A DNA stretch of 64,000 nt from CAYFYS01 sp965202905 (GTDB lineage Bacteria; Pseudomonadota; Alphaproteobacteria; MPNO01), in assembly GCA_965202905.1 (NCBI GenBank), contig OZ241868.1, positions 744,001-808,000 of the forward strand. The letters run 5' to 3'. Shown here in pieces: positions 27,462-35,527 of this stretch. Made by a program: the position numbers and the translations under genes. The notes beneath the pieces are model-generated. The model ran no database searches, was not told the DNA's origin, and worked only from the letters and a program-made list of their open reading frames with translations. Numbering within the stretch: position 1 is the first letter of the stretch; every line of letters starts with the position of its first letter.

Positions 27462-28616
27462 ATGGACGATTGCCTGGCCCTGATCCTCGCCGGCGGGCGA
27501 GGCGCGCGCCTGGGTAATACTGAACCCAAGCAGTATTTGCCGCTGGCCGGCAAGCCGGTCCTGCGCCATGCCGCCGAGGCGTTTCTGGGCCATATCGCAG
27601 TCGATCGGGTGCGCGTGGTCATCGGGCCCGACGACCGCGCCCGCCATGACGCCGCGCTCTCCGGCTTGCCGGTGATCGAGCCCGTCATCGGCGGCGAGAG
27701 CCGCCAAGCCTCCGCCCGGCACGGTCTGGAAAGCCTGATCGAGGCGGCGCCGCGCTTGGTGCTGATTCACGACGCCGCGCGGCCGTTTCCAGATCCCGGG
27801 ACGATCGGGCGCACCGTCGCCGCGCTCGCCGATCATCCAGCGGCCGTGCCGGCGACACCGCTCGGCGATACGCTGAAGGAGGCGCGCGACGGGCTGGTCG
27901 TCCGCACGGTGGACCGAATCGGCCTCTGGCGCGCCCAGACACCGCAGGGATTTCGGTTTGCCGGCATCCTGGCGGCGCACCGCGCGGCCGCCGGCCGGGA
28001 CCTGACCGACGATGCCGCGGTCGCAAAGCGCGCCGGGCTGGAGGTTGCCCTGGTCGCGGGTCGCGAGTCCAACATGAAAATCACCACCGAAGAGGATCTG
28101 GAGCGCGCCCGCCGCTGGCTCGCCGGCGCGCCGGCGGAAACCCGCAGCGGGCTGGGATACGACGTCCACGCCTTCGGCCCCGGGGGCTCGGTCACTCTGT
28201 GCGGCGTCGAGATCGCCCACGACCGCGGTCTGGTCGGCCACTCCGATGCCGATGTGGCAATGCATGCGCTCACCGATGCACTCCTGGGCGCGATCGGCCG
28301 GGGCGATATCGGGATGCATTTCCCGCCCGGCGAGCCTGAATGGCGCAATGCCCGGTCCGAGATCTTCCTGCGGCGCGCGGCCGGGCTGGTGGCCGAGGCA
28401 GGCGGGCGGATCGTCAACATCGATCTGACGATCGTCTGCGAGGCGCCGCTGATCGGCCCGCACAGGGCGGCGATGACTGCCGAACTCGCCCGGATCCTGG
28501 AGATCGACACGGGCCGGGTGAGCGTCAAGGCAACGACCACCGAGCGGCTCGGCTTCACCGGGCGCGGCGAAGGAATCGCCGCCCAGGCGGTGGCAGCCGT
28601 GCGGCTGGGCGGCTGA
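27462..28616 (+). CDS. ispDF: Bifunctional IspD/IspF isoprenoid enzyme
   Basis: Fusion of 2-C-methyl-D-erythritol 4-phosphate cytidylyltransferase (residues about 1-225) and 2-C-methyl-D-erythritol 2,4-cyclodiphosphate synthase (about 226-384), catalysing two steps of the MEP pathway. IspD shows LILAGGRGARLGNTEPKQYL and VLIHDAARPF. IspF shows GLGYDVHAFGPG (zinc ligands DVH), GHSDADVAMHALTDALLGA and KATTTERLGFTGRGEGIAAQA. ATG at 27462 begins MDDCLALILAGG; the ORF remains open far upstream on this strand but only as antisense of the CcsA-like gene. Fusion of ispD with ispF is common in alphaproteobacteria. Confidence 0.96.
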   Translation: MDDCLALILAGGRGARLGNTEPKQYLPLAGKPVLRHAAEAFLGHIAVDRVRVVIGPDDRARHDAALSGLPVIEPVIGGESRQASARHGLESLIEAAPRLVLIHDAARPFPDPGTIGRTVAALADHPAAVPATPLGDTLKEARDGLVVRTVDRIGLWRAQTPQGFRFAGILAAHRAAAGRDLTDDAAVAKRAGLEVALVAGRESNMKITTEEDLERARRWLAGAPAETRSGLGYDVHAFGPGGSVTLCGVEIAHDRGLVGHSDADVAMHALTDALLGAIGRGDIGMHFPPGEPEWRNARSEIFLRRAAGLVAEAGGRIVNIDLTIVCEAPLIGPHRAAMTAELARILEIDTGRVSVKATTTERLGFTGRGEGIAAQAVAAVRLGG

Positions 28617-28623
28617 CCGGGCG

Positions 28624-29133
28624 ATGGCCGGCGCCACCGCGCGCCGGGACTCGCCCTTTTGGCCGCCTTGGCGGGACGGCGCGACGTTCGTTGCGACCTT
28701 CGGCGGGGTGGGTCTGTTGCCGAAGGCACCCGGCACCTGGGGCTCGCTGGCGGCGCTGCCGTTCGGCTGGGCGATTCTGGCGACGCTCGGCTGGCAGGGG
28801 GTGCTGGCGGCAAGCCTCGCCGTCGCGATGATCGGCTGGTGGGCGAGCCGGGCCGTCGTCGCCCGCACGCGGATCGAAGACCCCGGCGCGATCGTCATCG
28901 ACGAGGTCGCCGGGCAGTTCCTATGCCTTGCGGCAGTGCAGGCAAACCTGTGGCACTTCGCCCTCGCCTTTGTCATGTTCCGGATGATGGACATTCTCAA
29001 GCCCTTCCCCGCCAACTTGGCCGATCGTAAGCTGGACGGCGGGTTGGGCGTGATGGCCGACGACATCGTGGCCGGCATCTATGCATTGGCCGCGACCGCG
29101 GTCGCGATCCGGGTACTGGAAGGCCGATGGTGA
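28624..29133 (+). CDS. pgpA: Phosphatidylglycerophosphatase A
   Basis: Inner-membrane phosphatase (169 aa) that converts phosphatidylglycerophosphate to phosphatidylglycerol. Family motifs: GLLPKAPGTWGSLAALP (about residue 28-44) and ARTRIEDPGAIVIDEVAGQF (about 79-99), with the acidic DE residues needed for catalysis, then MFRMMDILKPFP. Three or four hydrophobic segments are present. It starts 7 nt after ispDF and overlaps the next gene by 7 nt. Confidence 0.93.
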   Translation: MAGATARRDSPFWPPWRDGATFVATFGGVGLLPKAPGTWGSLAALPFGWAILATLGWQGVLAASLAVAMIGWWASRAVVARTRIEDPGAIVIDEVAGQFLCLAAVQANLWHFALAFVMFRMMDILKPFPANLADRKLDGGLGVMADDIVAGIYALAATAVAIRVLEGRW

Positions 29134-29633
29134 TGGAACGGGAGATCCTGGCCCGCGCCGAGGCGGTGCTCGACGCCTGTCGGACCTCGGGGCTGATGGT
29201 GACGACGGTGGAGTCTTGCACCGGGGGCCTTCTGGCCGGCGCGTTGACCGCGATCGCGGGCTCCTCGGACGTGGTGGAGCGCGGGTTCGTGACCTACAGC
29301 AACGAGGCCAAGAACCAGCAGGTCGGCGTGCCGATCGACTTGATCGAGGCCCACGGCGCGGTCTCCGAACCGATCGCGCGTGCGATGGCCGAAGGGGGCG
29401 TTGCGCACAGCAACGCCGATATCGCTGCCGCCGTCACGGGCGTCGCCGGCCCCGGCGGGGGCAGCGCGGCAAAGCCGGTCGGGCTGGTCCACATCGCCGC
29501 GGCCCGGCGCGGCGGCGCCACGGTTCACCGGCGGCACGTCTTTCCGGGCGACCGGACCGCGATCCGTGAGGCTTCGGTCCTGGCCGCGCTCGGGCTGATC
29601 CGGGACCTCTCCAAATGGCGCGACAAAAAATGA
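29127..29633 (+). CDS. pncC: Nicotinamide-nucleotide amidohydrolase (CinA C-terminal type)
   Basis: Stand-alone CinA C-terminal domain enzyme (168 aa) that deamidates NMN in pyridine-nucleotide salvage. VESCTGGLLAGALTAIAGSS (residues about 27-46) with the catalytic Ser/Thr region, FVTYSNEAK, and TGVAGPGGG are present. The N-terminal CinA domain is absent, as in PncC of other alphaproteobacteria. Two ATGs (29127, 29133) overlap the pgpA stop. The order ispDF-pgpA-cinA is the usual alphaproteobacterial one. Confidence 0.92.
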   Translation: MVMEREILARAEAVLDACRTSGLMVTTVESCTGGLLAGALTAIAGSSDVVERGFVTYSNEAKNQQVGVPIDLIEAHGAVSEPIARAMAEGGVAHSNADIAAAVTGVAGPGGGSAAKPVGLVHIAAARRGGATVHRRHVFPGDRTAIREASVLAALGLIRDLSKWRDKK

Positions 29634-29693
29634 GACGCGCCAAATCCGGAATCGAACGGTTATCTCGAAGGATCGGCGGTCGAGGCCTTGGCC

Positions 29694-30005
29694 TTACGGT
29701 CGGCGCGCACGCAGCTCCTGCATGCGCCGGTCGATCTCCCGGTGGGTCACGAAGCCCTTCTCGGCCAGAAGGTTTGCGAGGCCCTGGGTCCAAAGCTCGA
29801 AATAGCTCAGGGTGTCGTAGAAATCCGCCGGCAGATCCTCGCGGGCGCGGCGGAATTCGTCGATCCGCAGATGCTTCCGCGCCGTCGGCCCGAGCGCGTT
29901 GACCAGGGCGGTCAGTTCTTTCTGCCACTCCGCTGGCTCGCGCGCATTGGTGTCGATCGGGCCGGCCTTGGCGCCGGATCCGCCGATATCGTTGGGCCTT
30001 CTCAC
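29694..30005 (-). CDS. Nitrile hydratase beta-subunit N-terminal-like small protein
   Basis: A 103-aa protein that resembles only the N-terminal helical domain of nitrile hydratase/thiocyanate hydrolase beta subunits: an NDIGG start segment, then AEWQKELTALVNAL, and FYDTLSYFELWTQGLANLLAEKGFVTHREI. The C-terminal SH3-like barrel and an alpha subunit are both missing from the neighbourhood. The GTG start at 30005 has GGAG 9 nt upstream; earlier ATG/TTG starts to 30107 lack support. It is divergent from the MetE-like gene. It might be an accessory or assembly protein acting in trans, or a leftover. The function is not known. Confidence 0.65.
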   Translation of the reverse strand: MRRPNDIGGSGAKAGPIDTNAREPAEWQKELTALVNALGPTARKHLRIDEFRRAREDLPADFYDTLSYFELWTQGLANLLAEKGFVTHREIDRRMQELRARRP

Positions 30006-30121
30006 CGCATGGCTCCAGAGTCGGATGCGACTGGGGCGCCAGCTTTTCACACCGACCGCGGTCGTCGCAACGGCCGCCCGGCGCCAGGATTGCGCAATTG
30101 CAAGCAAGGGAGTGTCGCGCC

Positions 30122-31300
30122 GTGCTGCTCAGCACCGATCGGATTCTGACCACCCATGTCGGCAGCCTTCCCAGGCCCGGGGATCTCCTGGATCTCTTGC
30201 TGGCGGAGGAGGAAGGCCGCCCGCACGACGCCTTGGCCCTGCAATCGCGGGCCAGATCCGCGGTGGCCGAGACCGTCGCCCGCCAAGTCGATGCCGGGAT
30301 CGACATCGTCAGCGACGGCGAGATGAGCAAGATCGCCTACACCTTCTACGTCAAGCACCGGCTGGACGGGGTGGGTCCCGGTCGGCCGGGCGACGGTCCC
30401 GGCACCGGCGCCCTGGTCGGCCGCGACATGTCGGAGCACCCGGATTTCAACGAGCGGATGACCGCCTGGCAGGGTCAGTGGGTCCGCAAGTTCGAACGGC
30501 CCTTCTGCATCGGGCCGCTCGCCTATTCGGACCGCGGCCCGCTGGAGCGCGATCTGGCCAATCTCGGAGCGGCGGTCGAGACCGCCGCTCCGGCCGAGGC
30601 GTTTATGAATGCCGCCTCGCCGGGCGTGCTGACCAAGTTCATGCCCGACGCGCATTACCGAGACGAGGATGCCTATGTCGAGGCCTTGGCCAACGCGATG
30701 AAGACCGAGTACGAAGCGATCGCCGAAGCCGGCTTCATCCTGCAGATCGACTGCCCGGATCTGGGCTCTGCCCGGCATAACCAGTATCGGCATCTGGACG
30801 ATGCCGCCTTCCTCAGGATCGCCGCGCGCAACGTCGAAGCGATCAACCATGCCACCGCCGGCATCCCGGCCGAGCGCATGCGCCTGCATATCTGCTGGGG
30901 CAATTACGAAGGTCCGCACACCCATGACGTGCCGCTTGCCAAGGTGCTGCCCATCTGCATGAAGGCGCGCCCGCAAGGGTTCCTGTTCGAAGGCGCCAAC
31001 CCGCGTCACGAGCACGAATGGGAGGATCTGGCCGCAGCCGGGCTTCCGGACGACAAATTGTTGATTCCCGGAGTCATCGATTCGACGTCGAACTTCGTCG
31101 AGCATCCGCGGCTGGTCGCCCAGCGGTTATGCCGGTATGCCGACATCGTCGGGCGCGAGCGGGTGATCGCCTCCGCCGATTGCGGCTTCGGCACCTTTGC
31201 TGCCCAGGATCCCCAGGTCGCCGCCTCCGTCGTGTGGTCCAAGCTCGAAGCCATGGCCGAAGGTGCGCGCATCGCCACCGGGCGCCTCTGGGCGCGGTAG
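30122..31300 (+). CDS. MetE C-terminal-like cobalamin-independent methyltransferase family protein
   Basis: Zinc-dependent methyltransferase family protein (392 aa) similar to the catalytic half of MetE, which transfers methyl from 5-methyltetrahydrofolate to homocysteine. It contains TTHVGSLPRP (residues about 9-18) and DIVSDGEMSK. The candidate zinc ligands are in RLHICWGNYEGPH (about 258-270), LFEGANPRHEHEW and ASADCGFGTFA (about 353). The MetE N-terminal half is missing, as in the large COG0620 subgroup of unclear substrate. The GTG start has AAGGGAG 9 nt upstream. No met genes adjoin it, so a catabolic demethylation or other methyl-transfer role is equally possible. Confidence 0.8.
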   Translation: MLLSTDRILTTHVGSLPRPGDLLDLLLAEEEGRPHDALALQSRARSAVAETVARQVDAGIDIVSDGEMSKIAYTFYVKHRLDGVGPGRPGDGPGTGALVGRDMSEHPDFNERMTAWQGQWVRKFERPFCIGPLAYSDRGPLERDLANLGAAVETAAPAEAFMNAASPGVLTKFMPDAHYRDEDAYVEALANAMKTEYEAIAEAGFILQIDCPDLGSARHNQYRHLDDAAFLRIAARNVEAINHATAGIPAERMRLHICWGNYEGPHTHDVPLAKVLPICMKARPQGFLFEGANPRHEHEWEDLAAAGLPDDKLLIPGVIDSTSNFVEHPRLVAQRLCRYADIVGRERVIASADCGFGTFAAQDPQVAASVVWSKLEAMAEGARIATGRLWAR

Positions 31301-31321
31301 GGCCGGCCGCCGGCCCGGCGC

Positions 31322-31927
31322 TTACCCGGAAACGATCATTTCCTCGACATCGCGCAGGCGGTCCTTGCCGAAGAACATCTCGGCTCCGACGAAGAAGGTC
31401 GGGCTGCCGAAGGCGCCGGCATCGACCGAGGCCCGGGTGTTGGCGAGAAGCCGGTCCTTGACCTCTTGATCTTCGATCCGCGCGAGGATCGCACCGCCTT
31501 CGAGGCCCGATGACTCCAGCGCGGACCGAATGACCTCGGGCTCGTCGAGCTTCTTGGGGTCCTCCCACATGTGGTGGAAGACCGCGTCGACATACGGGCC
31601 AAACGCGCCGTCGATCTCGGCCGCCGCCGCGCCGCGCATGATCCGCAGGGTGTTGACCGGGAAATGCGGGTTCGGCCGAAACGCGGCGATGGCGTGGCGG
31701 ACGATGAAGCGGTCGGTCTCGAGCCGCTCATAGGCCGGCTTGTTGAGCACGCCTTCGTGCTGGGCCATCGGCGGCCGATTATTGGTTAACTTGAAAACAC
31801 CGCCCAAAAGCACTGGAACATAATGAAATTTTGTTCCCGTTCGAGCCTCGATGGCGGGAATCGCCTTGTGACTCAGATAGGCGTTGGGGCTGCCGAAGTC
31901 GAAGTGAAAGGCGACCGTTGGGGGCAT
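31322..31927 (-). CDS. DsbA-like 2-hydroxychromene-2-carboxylate isomerase family protein
   Basis: Thioredoxin-fold protein (201 aa) of the HCCA isomerase/kappa-GST family. It starts FHFDFGSPNAYLSHKAIP, with a Ser in place of the DsbA CxxC, as in HCCA isomerases that use glutathione to isomerise aromatic ring-cleavage products. VPVLLGGVFKLTNNRPP and the C-terminal GAFGSPTFFVGAEMFFGKDRL are family signatures. ATG at 31927 is chosen; an ATG at 31942 overlaps the preceding SDR stop. Cotranscription with that SDR is likely. The substrate is unknown. Confidence 0.83.
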   Translation of the reverse strand: MPPTVAFHFDFGSPNAYLSHKAIPAIEARTGTKFHYVPVLLGGVFKLTNNRPPMAQHEGVLNKPAYERLETDRFIVRHAIAAFRPNPHFPVNTLRIMRGAAAAEIDGAFGPYVDAVFHHMWEDPKKLDEPEVIRSALESSGLEGGAILARIEDQEVKDRLLANTRASVDAGAFGSPTFFVGAEMFFGKDRLRDVEEMIVSG

Positions 31928-31935
31928 GATTCGCT

Positions 31936-32664
31936 CTACCATTTCTCGATCCAGGGGCGTAAATCCATCTCGAAGGCCCAGGCGTTGCGCGGCTGGATGT
32001 GAAGCTGCCAATAGACTTCGGCAATGTGGTTGGGATCGATGATCCCGTCCCTCTCCTTCAAGGCGTACCGGTCGGGGAAGTTGTCGCGGATGAAGGCGGT
32101 GTCGATCGCCCCGTCGATGACGACGTGGCTGATGTGGATGTTCTTCGGCGCGAGCTCGCGCGCCATCGATTGGGCCAGCGCGCGCAGCGCGCCCTTGGCG
32201 CCGGCGAAGGCGGCGAACCGGGCCGCCCCGCGCACGCTCGCGGTTGCGCCGGTGAAGATGATCGTACCGCCGCCGCGCGGCTCCATCCGCCGCACCGCCT
32301 CGCGCCCGCACAGGAAGCCCGAGAAACAGGCGAGCTCCCAGACCTTGAAGTAGCGCCGGGCGGTCTCCTCCAGGATCGACGATGGCGCGTTGGCGCCGAT
32401 GTTGAAGACCATCGCCTCGATCGGGCCGATGTCGGCCTCGATGCGCTCGAACATCTCGACGACCTGGTCCTCCTGGCGGGCGTCGTATCCGAAGGGATGG
32501 GCCGTGCCGCCCCTGGCCTCGATCTGCTCGACCAGCGGGGCGAGCCGGTCGGCCTTGCGCCGAACTACGCAGGTCGGATAGCCGCCGCGCGCGAACCGGC
32601 GCGCGACCGCCCCGCCCGTCGCATCGCCCGCCCCGACCACCAGGGCAACAGGACCGCCAGCCAT
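31936..32664 (-). CDS. SDR-fold protein lacking the catalytic tyrosine
   Basis: Short-chain dehydrogenase-like protein (242 aa). The nucleotide-binding region reads VVGAGDATGGAVARRFA, a variant of TGxxxGxG, and NIGAN replaces the usual NNAG. At the active site the YxxxK motif is FAGAK (FAAFAGAKGALRALAQSMA), so the catalytic Tyr is Phe while Lys is kept. The ending RPWIEKW is typical of a conserved subgroup that I recall with the same F. It is therefore likely a non-classical SDR rather than a mutant. GAAGGTGAAG lies just upstream of the ATG. It is coupled to the downstream HCCA-isomerase-like gene. Confidence 0.82.
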   Translation of the reverse strand: MAGGPVALVVGAGDATGGAVARRFARGGYPTCVVRRKADRLAPLVEQIEARGGTAHPFGYDARQEDQVVEMFERIEADIGPIEAMVFNIGANAPSSILEETARRYFKVWELACFSGFLCGREAVRRMEPRGGGTIIFTGATASVRGAARFAAFAGAKGALRALAQSMARELAPKNIHISHVVIDGAIDTAFIRDNFPDRYALKERDGIIDPNHIAEVYWQLHIQPRNAWAFEMDLRPWIEKW

Positions 32665-32763
32665 GATCTTCACCTTCTGCTCCTCGCGCGGGGTAGTTTG
32701 CGGTGGATCGCCGTCCGCGGCTAGTCTCCAGGGGTGGGATTTCGAGCGGCCGGGGCACGAAGA

Positions 32764-33411
32764 ATGGCGAAGAGCGGGGTGAAACTGTGGGGTATCGGCA
32801 CGCCGCGCACCCACCGGCCGCAATGGCTTGCCCGCGAAATGGGCATCGATTACGAGCTTGCGCGCATCGGGCCGCGGACCGGAGAGACCTGGACGCCGGA
32901 GTACCTCGCGATCAATCCGCGCCACAAGGTGCCGGCCATGACGCACGGCGATTTGATCCTGACCGAGAGCGTTGCGATCATGAGCTACCTTGCCGAAGTC
33001 TTTCCGGCGCCCGATCACATATTCGTGCCGGCGACGACGGTGGAGCGCGTCCGGCTACAGGAATGGTGCTTCTTCCTGATGTCGGAAATCGACGCCAACG
33101 CGATCTACACCATCCGTCGGCACGGCGACCTCAAGGCGATCTATGGCGAGTCGCCGGTGGCGGTCGAATCGGCCGGCGAATACTTCGTTCACCAGATCGA
33201 TCGAATGGAGGAGCGGATCAAGGCAGCCGGACACCATCTGATGGGCGATCGGATGAGCGTTGCCGACATAGTGTTCGTCACCTGTCTCGACAGCGCGATC
33301 GCCTACAAGCTGCCGGTCCCGGACTACCTGATGGCCTATCACGCACGGCTGGCGGCGCGGCCGGCCTATATCGAGACCAGGGCGGAGAACTGCGATGACC
33401 GGCCCGCTTGA
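32764..33411 (+). CDS. Glutathione S-transferase family protein
   Basis: Two-domain GST (215 aa): N-terminal thioredoxin fold (KLWGIGTPRTHRPQWLA, KVPAMTHGDLILTESVAIMSYL with the cis-Pro and ESxAI glutathione-binding motif) and an all-helical C-terminal domain (LMGDRMSVADIVFVTCL). It overlaps the CaiB-type CoA-transferase gene by 17 nt, indicating coupling. ATG at 32764 (MAKSGVKLWG) matches the family start better than the upstream one at 32734. Likely a catabolic or isomerase-type GST given the neighbours; the substrate is unknown. Confidence 0.87.
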   Translation: MAKSGVKLWGIGTPRTHRPQWLAREMGIDYELARIGPRTGETWTPEYLAINPRHKVPAMTHGDLILTESVAIMSYLAEVFPAPDHIFVPATTVERVRLQEWCFFLMSEIDANAIYTIRRHGDLKAIYGESPVAVESAGEYFVHQIDRMEERIKAAGHHLMGDRMSVADIVFVTCLDSAIAYKLPVPDYLMAYHARLAARPAYIETRAENCDDRPA

Positions 33412-34594
33412 AGGGATCCGCGTCCTCGACCTGACGACGATGGTCTCGGGGCCGGTGGCGACGATGATGCTGGCCGACCAGGGCGCGGACGTCATCAAGA
33501 TCGAATCGCCTTCCGGCGACATCATGCGCAGGACCGGCCACGAGCATCGCGGCATGTCGGCCTCGTTCCTGTCGTGCAACCGCTCCAAGCGCTCACTCGC
33601 GGTCGACCTCAAGACCGGGCACGGGCTTGCTATTGTCCGCAAGCTCGCCGCGACCGCCGACGTGCTGGTCCAGAACTTCCGGCCCGGCGCGATCGAACGC
33701 ATGGGGCTTGGCGAGGACGCCGTCCGCGCGCTTCGGCCGGACATCATCTTCGTGTCGATCAGCGGGTTCGGAGAGACCGGGCCCTACGCCCACCAGCGGG
33801 TCTATGACGGGGTCATCCAGGCGCTCTGCGGCCTCAACGAAATCCAGGCCGACCGGGACACCGGCCGGCCCCGCATGGTGCGCACGATCATCCCCGACAA
33901 GACCACCTCGGTCACCGCCGCCCAGGCGATCACCGCGGCCCTGTTCGCGCGCGAACGCAGCGGCAAGGGCCAGCATGTCCGGCTTTCGATGCTGGACACC
34001 ATGGTCGCCTTCCTGTGGCCCGAAGGCAGCGCCTCGCTGAGCTTCGTCGGCAACGAAACCGACCCCGCCGAGGGCCAATCCGCGACAGACTTGGTGTTCG
34101 CGACCGCCGATGGCTATATCACCGCCGGCGCGGTCTCGGATGCCGAATGGGCCGGGATGTGCCGCGCCTTCGGCCGCGAGGAGCTGATCGAGGACGCGAG
34201 GTTCCGCACCGCCTCGGCCCGGGTCCGGCGCGTCGCCGAGCGGCGGGAGATCATGGCCGATGAGATCGCCAGGTGGCCCAGCGAGGAGATCCTCGCCCGG
34301 CTGGATGTCGAAAGCGTACCGGCGGCCCCGGTGCTCGCGCGCGTCGCGGTCATCGAAGACCCCCAGGTCATTGAGAACCGCATGATCGAGATCCACGACG
34401 ACCCGGCGCTGGGTGCGGTCCGCCAGCCCCGCCCGGCCGCCCGCTTCGATGCGACGCCCTCGGCCATCCGGGCGATGGCCCCCTATCTCGGCGCCGACAA
34501 CGAAACGATCCTGGCCGAGCTCGGCTACGACCCGGAAGAGATCGTCCGCCTCACCAAGGCCGGCGCCCTGCGCAGCGACGGTCCGCCTGGCTGA
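33395..34594 (+). CDS. CaiB/BaiF family III CoA-transferase
   Basis: Family III CoA-transferase (399 aa), related to formyl-CoA:oxalate and carnitine CoA-transferases, which swap CoA between carboxylic acids through an aspartyl-CoA intermediate. N-terminal PLEGIRVLDLTTMVSGPVAT and GADVIKIESPSGDIMR (residues about 2-50) and the LVQNFRPGAIERMGLG segment are typical. The expected catalytic Asp region near residue 165 reads IPDKTTSVTAAQAI. It overlaps the preceding GST gene. The substrate acid is not predictable. Confidence 0.9.
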   Translation: MTGPLEGIRVLDLTTMVSGPVATMMLADQGADVIKIESPSGDIMRRTGHEHRGMSASFLSCNRSKRSLAVDLKTGHGLAIVRKLAATADVLVQNFRPGAIERMGLGEDAVRALRPDIIFVSISGFGETGPYAHQRVYDGVIQALCGLNEIQADRDTGRPRMVRTIIPDKTTSVTAAQAITAALFARERSGKGQHVRLSMLDTMVAFLWPEGSASLSFVGNETDPAEGQSATDLVFATADGYITAGAVSDAEWAGMCRAFGREELIEDARFRTASARVRRVAERREIMADEIARWPSEEILARLDVESVPAAPVLARVAVIEDPQVIENRMIEIHDDPALGAVRQPRPAARFDATPSAIRAMAPYLGADNETILAELGYDPEEIVRLTKAGALRSDGPPG

Positions 34595-34603
34595 AGTCGC
34601 CGG

Positions 34604-35119
34604 CTACTTGTGGCCGCCATGGCCCATGCCGCTGTCGTCCATGCCGCCGGGACCGCGCGCGGCGACGCCGCGGATCGTCGCCGCAACCGTGATCGCGCCC
34701 GCCTTCTCGAAGCTGAGCGTCAGTGGGAACCGGTCGCCCTGCTTCAGCGGCGCGTGCAGGCCAATCAACATCACATGGTAACCGCCGGGCTTGAGCACGG
34801 TCATGGCCCCGGGCTCGACCGGCATGGCATCGACGCGGCGCATCCGCATCACGTTGTCTTTCATGATGTGGGTGTGCAGCTCGACCCGCCGGGCCACCGG
34901 CGCCGAAGCCGCGACAAGGCGGTCCGCGCTCGCGCCGGCGTTGCGGATGGTCACGAACGCGGCGCCGGCCTTGGCCATGCCGGCGCTGGCCCGCGCCCAC
35001 GCCGCCTCGACCTTGATCGGGCCCGCCATGGCCTGAGCATGTCTGTCCGCGGCCGTCGCCGGGACCGTGAAAATCGCTGCCGTCAGCCAGGCGGCACAGA
35101 AAAGAACGTGTCTTGGCAT
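34604..35119 (-). CDS. Periplasmic copper chaperone PCu(A)C
   Basis: Copper chaperone (171 aa) that delivers Cu(I) to cytochrome oxidase. A signal peptide covers residues 1-23 (ends PATAADRHA). The cupredoxin-like domain carries the copper motif residues His and Met in VELHTHIMKDNVMRMRRV, and YHVMLIGL near residue 127. The C-terminal tail GGMDDSGMGHGGHK is Met/His rich and may bind extra copper. It is followed upstream by a DUF2946-like gene on the same strand, a usual copper-related neighbour. Confidence 0.9.
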   Translation of the reverse strand: MPRHVLFCAAWLTAAIFTVPATAADRHAQAMAGPIKVEAAWARASAGMAKAGAAFVTIRNAGASADRLVAASAPVARRVELHTHIMKDNVMRMRRVDAMPVEPGAMTVLKPGGYHVMLIGLHAPLKQGDRFPLTLSFEKAGAITVAATIRGVAARGPGGMDDSGMGHGGHK

Positions 35120-35155
35120 GGTGTTTCCCGCTGGTTCATGATTGAAACGAAACGG

Positions 35156-35527
35156 CTAGGAAACGGCGGGCGGCGCCCTCGGCTGGACCGGCCTCGAGCC
35201 TCGAGCCAGCAGGCGAACGGGATCGGGAGCTTCCGGACGGGCGACCCCGCAGGCGCGGTCCGGCGGCTTGAACCCGGCAGCCTCCTCGGCGGAGGGGGTT
35301 CCGGCTGTCGTGCCAGCGTCGGGGCACAGCGGACAAGCCGGACAATGGCTCAGCGCATCGGGCTGCGGCGCCCCACCGAGGGCGATCGGCCGTCCGTTGT
35401 CGGCGCTGCAGATCGTCGCCCATTCACCGGTCGAAACCGCGGCGATGACCGCGACCGGCAAGAGCGCCTGCACGAATAGCGCGATGGCCGCGGCCACCGA
35501 TCGGAGCAGAAGCGTCCGACGACTCAT
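35156..35527 (-). CDS. DUF2946-like secreted/membrane protein
   Basis: Small protein (123 aa) with an N-terminal hydrophobic segment (residues 8-30) and a cysteine motif SHCPACPLCPD near residue 61-71, as in DUF2946 proteins that often adjoin copper or TonB genes. The C-terminus is proline/arginine rich and low-complexity. The ATG overlaps the stop of the molybdenum hydroxylase gene upstream, so the two may be cotranscribed. The function is not established. Association with copper is inferred from its PCu(A)C neighbour. Confidence 0.65.
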   Translation of the reverse strand: MSRRTLLLRSVAAAIALFVQALLPVAVIAAVSTGEWATICSADNGRPIALGGAPQPDALSHCPACPLCPDAGTTAGTPSAEEAAGFKPPDRACGVARPEAPDPVRLLARGSRPVQPRAPPAVS

